DNA from: Orlajensenia sp037404875
GTDB taxonomy: Bacteria; Actinomycetota; Actinomycetes; Actinomycetales; Microbacteriaceae
Reading direction: 5' to 3'
DNA length: 64,000 nucleotides
Assembly: GCF_037404875.1 (NCBI RefSeq)
Contig: NZ_JBBELO010000033.1
Span: forward strand, 1 to 64,000
Shown here: positions 59,409 through 64,000 of the stretch, piece after piece
Layout: each line of letters starts with the position of its first letter
Numbering within the stretch: the stretch's first letter is position 1
Notes under the pieces: generated by a model
Database searches by the model: none
Told to the model about the DNA's origin: nothing
What the model saw: only the letters and a program-made list of their open reading frames with translations
Made by a program: the position numbers and the translations under genes

Positions 59409-59469
59409 GCAGCGCCGCCCCGCGAGATGCGATTCTGTGCCGGCGACGACGGCGCTCTACGCTCGGAGC

Positions 59470-60369
59470 ATGAGCATCCACCCCGAGCCCGCGCGCTCGG
59501 ACCGGGTGATCGGCGCCGCCACCCAGGTGGGCACCGAGGTCAGCATCAACTTCGGGTCCTCGCTCGCGGGGCTCACCGTGCCCGTGGTGGGAGCATTCCT
59601 CGTCGTCGCCGTGCGCCAGCTCGTCATGGTTCTCGTCGTGCTGCCGTTCTACCGACCCCACCGCTCCGAGCTGACGTGGCGTGCGCTCTGGCCGGCGATC
59701 GCCCTCGGCGTCGTGCTGGCCGTGATGAACCTGTCCTTCTACGAGTCGGTGCACCTGTTGGGGCTGGGCGTTGCCGCGACCATCGAGTTCCTCGGACCGC
59801 TCGCCCTCGCGCTGGCCATGTCGCGCCGGCTCCTGGATGCCGTGTGCGCGCTCGCCGCGGCCCTCGGCGTCTTCCTGCTCACGGGCTTCGACGGCACGAC
59901 GAACCTGTGGGGCGTGCTGCTCGCGCTGACGGCCGCCGCAGCGTGGGCCGCGTACATCGTGCTCACCCGCCAGGTCGCGCTGAAGCTGCCCGGCCTGCAC
60001 GGGCTGACGGTCGCGAGTGTCGTGAGCCTCGTCCTGCTGCTGCCGCCCACCCTGGTGACGCTGCAGTGGAGCGCCCTGGACACCCGCATCCTGCTCCTGC
60101 TGCTCAGCATCGGAGTGCTCTCCTCGGCGCTTCCCTACAGCCTCGACACCTTCATCCTGCGCCGCATCACACCGCGCCTCTACGCCATCATCACGAGCTT
60201 CGGCCCCGTCGTCGCGGCCGTGTTCGGATGGCTCGTGCTCGGCGAGCAGTTCAGCACGATCGAGGTGATCGCCATCGCCGTCGTGTGCGTCTCGGCCGGG
60301 ACGGCGATCGCCACCCAGCGCGAGCGCGCCAAGACAGACCTCGAACTCACGGCGGAGACCATTCCCTGA
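59470..60369 (+). CDS. EamA/RhaT family transporter
   Basis: The 299-residue protein has ten predicted helices in two EamA repeats (about 12-140 and 150-285), with EFLGPLALALAMSRR near the end of the first and SFGPVVAAVFGWLVLGEQFSTIEVIAIAVV in the second. It resembles RhtA-type exporters of amino acids and purines. ATG 59470 is chosen; earlier starts overlap the pentapeptide gene. Confidence 0.9.
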   Translation: MSIHPEPARSDRVIGAATQVGTEVSINFGSSLAGLTVPVVGAFLVVAVRQLVMVLVVLPFYRPHRSELTWRALWPAIALGVVLAVMNLSFYESVHLLGLGVAATIEFLGPLALALAMSRRLLDAVCALAAALGVFLLTGFDGTTNLWGVLLALTAAAAWAAYIVLTRQVALKLPGLHGLTVASVVSLVLLLPPTLVTLQWSALDTRILLLLLSIGVLSSALPYSLDTFILRRITPRLYAIITSFGPVVAAVFGWLVLGEQFSTIEVIAIAVVCVSAGTAIATQRERAKTDLELTAETIP

Positions 60370-60408
60370 CCGCCCGAGGATGCCGCCCTGAGCCTCGCCC
60401 GACCATCG

Positions 60409-61386
60409 TCAGGGCAGCTTCACGACCGGCAGATCGTCCTTCCAGGTCAGCGCGACGGCGTTCATGCCCCGGTAGATGACGTTCTCGTCCCACGAGTGGA
60501 AGAAGAGGCGGTCGCCATCGTCGGTGTGCAGCACCTCCTGGCCACCGGGACCGTAGTAGCGGCCGTCGCTCGACTCCGTCGACAGCAACGGCCCGGGCTG
60601 CTTCTCGTACGGGCCTGATAAGGCGGGTGCCGAGGCGACGCCGATGGCGTAGGCATCCGTCGCGTAGTCGTTGGCCGAGTACAGCACGATGTACCGGTCG
60701 CCGTGCTTGAGCATCGTCGGCGCCTCGACGAGATTGCCCTCCCACTGCTCGGTCTGTGTGAACAACCTGGTCGAGGCTCCGGCGAGCGAGAGCCGATCCG
60801 CGGCGAGCGGAGCGATCTCGATCCAGGTGTCGAGGTTGCAGCAGTTGCCGTCGTTCTTCCACAGCAGGTACGCCGTGCCGTCATCGTCGACGAAGGTGCT
60901 CGGGTCGATCGCACCACCCTGGTCCAGCGGGCACAGCAGCGGCGCATCCCCCACCGGCGTGAAAGGACCGGCTGCCGTCGGGCTCGTCGCCGTGCCGATG
61001 CACTGCTTCTGCGACGCCCGGTCTTCGGCGACCACGAACATCACGAAGCCCCCGTTCGGGAGTTCTGAGACGTCGGGCGCCCACGTGCGGCCCGCGACGG
61101 CCCACGACGGCAGGGTCGGCAAAGCGTCCTGGTCCGAGAGGTCCCAGTGCTCGAGGTCGGTCGATGTCGCCAGTTGCACATTGATCGAGGGCGAGTTCGT
61201 CGCGTAGGCCACGTAGCCGTCGCTCGTCGAGATGAGGTCCGGGTCAGCGAAGGACGCATCGATCACGAAGGTCGAGGCTGGCGTCTGCGACGTCGACCCG
61301 GCGCCCGAGCACCCGGAGAGCGCCAGGAGCGCGGTGACCGCGACCGCGCCGACGATGCCTCTTGTCGGCGTGCGCAGCAGACACAC
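60409..61386 (-). CDS. Glycoside hydrolase family 43 lipoprotein
   Basis: The 325-residue protein has a lipoprotein signal (TALLALSGC, Cys26 lipidated) and a GH43 five-blade fold. Catalytic candidates are Asp48 in FADPDL, Asp in GGAIDPSTF and Glu in LVEAPTML, the standard base, pKa modulator and acid. The family includes beta-xylosidases and alpha-L-arabinofuranosidases. It is the last gene of a leftward operon with an ABC sugar importer, so it likely releases sugars at the cell surface for uptake. Start GTG 61386, 4 nt after the permease stop. Confidence 0.92.
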   Translation of the reverse strand: MCLLRTPTRGIVGAVAVTALLALSGCSGAGSTSQTPASTFVIDASFADPDLISTSDGYVAYATNSPSINVQLATSTDLEHWDLSDQDALPTLPSWAVAGRTWAPDVSELPNGGFVMFVVAEDRASQKQCIGTATSPTAAGPFTPVGDAPLLCPLDQGGAIDPSTFVDDDGTAYLLWKNDGNCCNLDTWIEIAPLAADRLSLAGASTRLFTQTEQWEGNLVEAPTMLKHGDRYIVLYSANDYATDAYAIGVASAPALSGPYEKQPGPLLSTESSDGRYYGPGGQEVLHTDDGDRLFFHSWDENVIYRGMNAVALTWKDDLPVVKLP

Positions 61387-61390
61387 GCGC

Positions 61391-62293
61391 TCAGCCCTTC
61401 ACCGCGGAGCCCGCAACGGATTCGACGATCTGCCGCTGCGCGAATCCGAAGAGGACGAGCACCGGCACCGAGGCGATCACCGCCCCCGCCATCACGATCG
61501 CGAAGTGCGTGGAGTACGCGCCCTGCAGTTGGGAGAGGCCGGGCTGCAGCGTGAGGTTCTCGGGCGAGAGCAGCACGTAGACCGGCCAGAGGAAGTCGTT
61601 CCAGTTGTTCAGGAACGACAGCACGGCGAGCGTGGCCAGCGCCGGCCGGGCCAGTGGCAGCACCACCTGCAGGAAGATGCGCAGTTCACCGGCGCCGTCG
61701 ATGCGGGCGGCCTCCTCGATCTCCACGGGCAGCCCCACGAAGAACTGCCGCAGGAAGAAGATGCCGAACGCCCCCGCCGCCCCGGGAATGGTGATGGCCC
61801 AGATGGTGTCGAGCCAGCCGAGGTTCTGCACGATGAGGTAGTTCGGGATGAGGAAGACCACCGGCGGTACGAGCAGGGTCGCGACGATGGCCCCGAAGAC
61901 GAACTTCTTGCCGGCGAAGTCGAGCCGGGCGAGGGCGTACGCCCCCATCGATGCCGTGACGAGGATGAGGATGCTCTGCACGGCGGCGGCCGCGAAGCTG
62001 TTCCACAGCCACAGGAAGATGGGCTGCTGTCCGCTCGAGAGTGTCACGTAGGCGTCGAACGAGAACGGGTTCGGCACCGGCGAGTAGGGGTTGCGCACCG
62101 CATCCGCGTCGGTCTTGAACGACGTGATGAGAATCCAGACCAGGGGCAGGATGATGATGAGCGCGATGGCGATGAGAACGACGTAGAGCAGGGTCTTCGC
62201 CGTGATCGACCGGCCCGACGCCCGACGTTTGGCGGGCGAGGTGGGAGTGCTGCTCGGGCGTACCGGTGTGGCCGGGGCGGCTGTCGTCGTCAT
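61391..62293 (-). CDS. Sugar ABC transporter permease (MalG type)
   Basis: The 300-residue protein has six helices and the binding-protein-dependent transport loop EEAARIDGAGELRIFLQVVLPLARPALATL. The N-terminus MTTTAAPATPVRPSS... is a Pro/Thr-rich cytoplasmic tail. It overlaps its partner permease by ATGA (62290-62293). Together with the partner and the binding protein it imports an oligosaccharide; no ATPase gene is in view (a shared MsiK-type ATPase is usual). Confidence 0.94.
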   Translation of the reverse strand: MTTTAAPATPVRPSSTPTSPAKRRASGRSITAKTLLYVVLIAIALIIILPLVWILITSFKTDADAVRNPYSPVPNPFSFDAYVTLSSGQQPIFLWLWNSFAAAAVQSILILVTASMGAYALARLDFAGKKFVFGAIVATLLVPPVVFLIPNYLIVQNLGWLDTIWAITIPGAAGAFGIFFLRQFFVGLPVEIEEAARIDGAGELRIFLQVVLPLARPALATLAVLSFLNNWNDFLWPVYVLLSPENLTLQPGLSQLQGAYSTHFAIVMAGAVIASVPVLVLFGFAQRQIVESVAGSAVKG

Positions 62294-63273
62294 GAGACGC
62301 CCTTCTCGACGCGCTCGCGCTGCAAGCGGAAGTTGATGATGCTGATGATGGAGAGGAAGGCGAAGAGCACGTAGCTCATCGCGGCCGCGGGGGCCATGTT
62401 GTTCTGCGAGAGGCCCTGGTCGGCGATGTACATGATCGCCGAGCGGGTGACGTTTCCCGGGTGTCCCTGGGTGATGAGGTAGGACTGCCCGAACATGTTG
62501 GCCGACGCGAGGATGGTGGTCGTCGTGACGAAGGTCATGACCGGTCGCAGCCCGGGAAGGGTCACGCTGATGAACTTGCGCCACACGCCGGCGCCGTCGA
62601 GGGACGCGGCCTCGTAGAGGTCGTTGTTGATTCCCTTGAGGCCAGCCAGGATGATGATGGTGTTCAGGCCCATCGTCCACCACACCGTCACGCCCACGAG
62701 CGTGACCCACGCCCACGGAACGTCGACCGTCCACGGGATGTCGTCGGGCAGCCCGATCAGGCCGAGCAGGTGGTTGACCACGCCCGCCTGGGTGTCGAGC
62801 AGGTAGACCCAGATCACGCCGATGACGCCGACGCCGAGAACGTAGGGCGCGAAGAAGATGGTGCGGAACAGGCTTCCCGCCCGGATCTTCTGGTTGAGCA
62901 GTACGCCGATGAACAGGGGCACGATGATGAGCAGCGGCACACTGCCGAGCGTGAAGATGCCCGTCGCGATCATCGACTGCCAGAAGTCGCCGGAGGTGGT
63001 CGAGCCGGGGGTGAAGAGGTCGACGTAGTTCTGCACTCCGACGAAGTGCTGCACGTCGCGGAACGGGCTCCAGTCGGTCAGGCTCATCCACAGTCCGAAG
63101 ATGGCCGGTGCCACCACGAACACGCAGAACAGGATGAGGAACGGCGCCAGGAACAGGTAGGCGACAAGCGTCTGGCGGCGCCGGCGCGGCGAGCGCTTGT
63201 CGGTGAGAGGGGCACCGAGCCCCCCGGCGCTCGCGCGCCGGGGGGTCACGGGGGCTGCGACCGTATCAGCCAC
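62290..63273 (-). CDS. Sugar ABC transporter permease (MalF type)
   Basis: The 327-residue protein has six to seven helices and the EAA loop EAASLDGAGVWRKFISVTLPGLRPVMTF. FLAPFLILFCVFVVAPAIFGLWMSLTDWSPF is the typical first helix. Start is GTG 63273, overlapping the binding-protein stop by 8 nt. Confidence 0.94.
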   Translation of the reverse strand: MADTVAAPVTPRRASAGGLGAPLTDKRSPRRRRQTLVAYLFLAPFLILFCVFVVAPAIFGLWMSLTDWSPFRDVQHFVGVQNYVDLFTPGSTTSGDFWQSMIATGIFTLGSVPLLIIVPLFIGVLLNQKIRAGSLFRTIFFAPYVLGVGVIGVIWVYLLDTQAGVVNHLLGLIGLPDDIPWTVDVPWAWVTLVGVTVWWTMGLNTIIILAGLKGINNDLYEAASLDGAGVWRKFISVTLPGLRPVMTFVTTTTILASANMFGQSYLITQGHPGNVTRSAIMYIADQGLSQNNMAPAAAMSYVLFAFLSIISIINFRLQRERVEKGVS

Positions 63274-64000
63274 CGTACTTGCTCTGGTTCTGCTCGAGGA
63301 GCTTGTCGGCCTTGGCCTTGGCGTCGTCGAGAGCCTCCTTCGGCGACTTCTTGCCCGTGAGCGCCTGCGAGAGCGCGGTGGTGATGGTCGCGTTCGCCTC
63401 CGCGATACCGGGGGATACCGTCTCGTAGTGGGCGTATTCGAGCTCATCCATGAACGGCTGCAGGTTCGGGTACTTCTGCAGCAGGCTCGGGTCTTCGCGC
63501 ACCGTGTTGTCAGCGGGAAGCTCGCCCGTCTCGGCCCAGCCGGCCGAGTTGTCGTTCATCCACTTGACGAAGGTGGCCGCTGCGGCGGTCTCGTTCTTGT
63601 CCTGGCCCTTGTTCGACGGGAACACCCAGTGGGTCGAGCTCGACCAGACAGCCTTCTCGTCGCCGATCTGCGGAACGGGGGCGGCCTGCCAGTTCAGGGG
63701 GCCGAAGGCGGAGTTGGTGGTCTGCCAGACCCCGTTCCAGTTGAACGCGGTGTCGCCCGAGATGAGCGCGTTGATGTTGGCGTCCTGGGCGACGTTGGCG
63801 GGGCTGTAGCCCTTGTTCACCATATCGACCATCCAGGTGAGCGCCTTCACGCCGGCCTCCGAGTTGAACGTGGCCTCGGTGACGTCGTCGTTGTAGAGCT
63901 CGCCGCCGTACTGCCAGATGAGCGACTCGAGTTCGAAGGTTCCGGTGAAGACGTAGCTGTCGACCCATTCACCCTGAACGCCGGCGGCCTTCAGCGCATT
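63266..64000 (-). CDS. Sugar ABC transporter substrate-binding protein, N-terminus beyond window
   Basis: The 244 visible residues are the C-terminal part of a family 1 extracellular solute-binding protein: TGTFELESLIWQYGGELYNDD, NWNGVWQTTNSAFG, KAVWSSSTHWVFPSNKG and a C-terminal coiled helix (EALDDAKAKADKLLEQNQSKYGG). It delivers the sugar to the two permeases. The frame stays open to 64000, so the signal peptide is outside. Confidence 0.93.
   Translation of the reverse strand, partial: NALKAAGVQGEWVDSYVFTGTFELESLIWQYGGELYNDDVTEATFNSEAGVKALTWMVDMVNKGYSPANVAQDANINALISGDTAFNWNGVWQTTNSAFGPLNWQAAPVPQIGDEKAVWSSSTHWVFPSNKGQDKNETAAAATFVKWMNDNSAGWAETGELPADNTVREDPSLLQKYPNLQPFMDELEYAHYETVSPGIAEANATITTALSQALTGKKSPKEALDDAKAKADKLLEQNQSKYGG

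Overview
The window is high-GC DNA from an actinobacterium, most likely a member of the Microbacteriaceae. The main evidence is the gene order crgA, class E sortase, pabA, pknB, pknA, pbpA, rodA, pstP, fhaB, fhaA, which is the near-origin actinobacterial cell-wall and Ser/Thr-kinase cluster. Short overlaps of the ATGA type, frequent GTG starts and a tRNA-Leu with encoded CCA fit the same picture. Genus assignment is not possible from the sequence alone.

Layout. 1-1243: two nested insertion-sequence remnants (an IS256-type element cut by the window edge, abutting a 5'-truncated IS3-type element). 1244-1581: non-coding DNA with an interspersed repeat, a DnaA-box-like cluster and a terminator. 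1582-12557: growth and division cluster. 12674-15921: GH65 disaccharide phosphorylase plus a beta-phosphoglucomutase-like phosphatase. 16138-16224: tRNA-Leu(CAG). 16348-25806: urea/guanidine-type carboxylase operon (permease, two DUF1989 proteins, biotin carboxylase, allophanate hydrolase, TetR). 25932-26458: a dense array of a dispersed palindromic repeat. 26488-31059: MMPL exporter with divergent TetR, and a VaFE/ester-bond surface protein. 31213-45373: SDR/TetR pair and an aromatic-acid catabolic island (ThDP decarboxylase, flavoprotein hydroxylase, IclR, homoprotocatechuate meta-cleavage genes, GntR, MFS importer). 45352-60369: housekeeping and accessory genes (two CPBP proteases, DnaJ-type proteins, acyltransferase, TetR/SDR pair, a frameshifted YcaQ-like gene, LigD polymerase domain, atypical G6PDH-like protein, CIRCE-controlled Hsp20, NnrD, histidine phosphatase, Cys-rich pentapeptide protein, EamA exporter). 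60409-64000: GH43 lipoprotein and a sugar ABC importer running off the right edge.

How the genes work together. The kinase/phosphatase/FHA genes form one leftward, translationally coupled operon with the SEDS polymerase and its class B PBP, so cell-wall elongation and its phospho-control are co-expressed. In the second operon the permease imports a small nitrogen compound, which is carboxylated, deiminated and cleaved to ammonia and CO2. A perfect palindrome in front of the permease is the likely site of the operon's own TetR. In the aromatic island two near-identical 17-bp palindromes mark the flavoprotein hydroxylase promoter and the iclR promoter. The meta-cleavage genes are read as a separate, mostly overlapping leftward series from a GntR-type control region shared with the importer.

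Points that stand out: an LAATG-TM-basic module resembling a sortase E sorting signal at the N-terminus, not the C-terminus, of the VaFE protein; a FAH-RraA fusion and a 3-hydroxybenzoate-hydroxylase-like enzyme inside a homoprotocatechuate pathway; the inverted/direct repeat array and its small sister copy at 3539-3622; and a G6PDH homologue that has lost the phosphate-binding Tyr and Lys.
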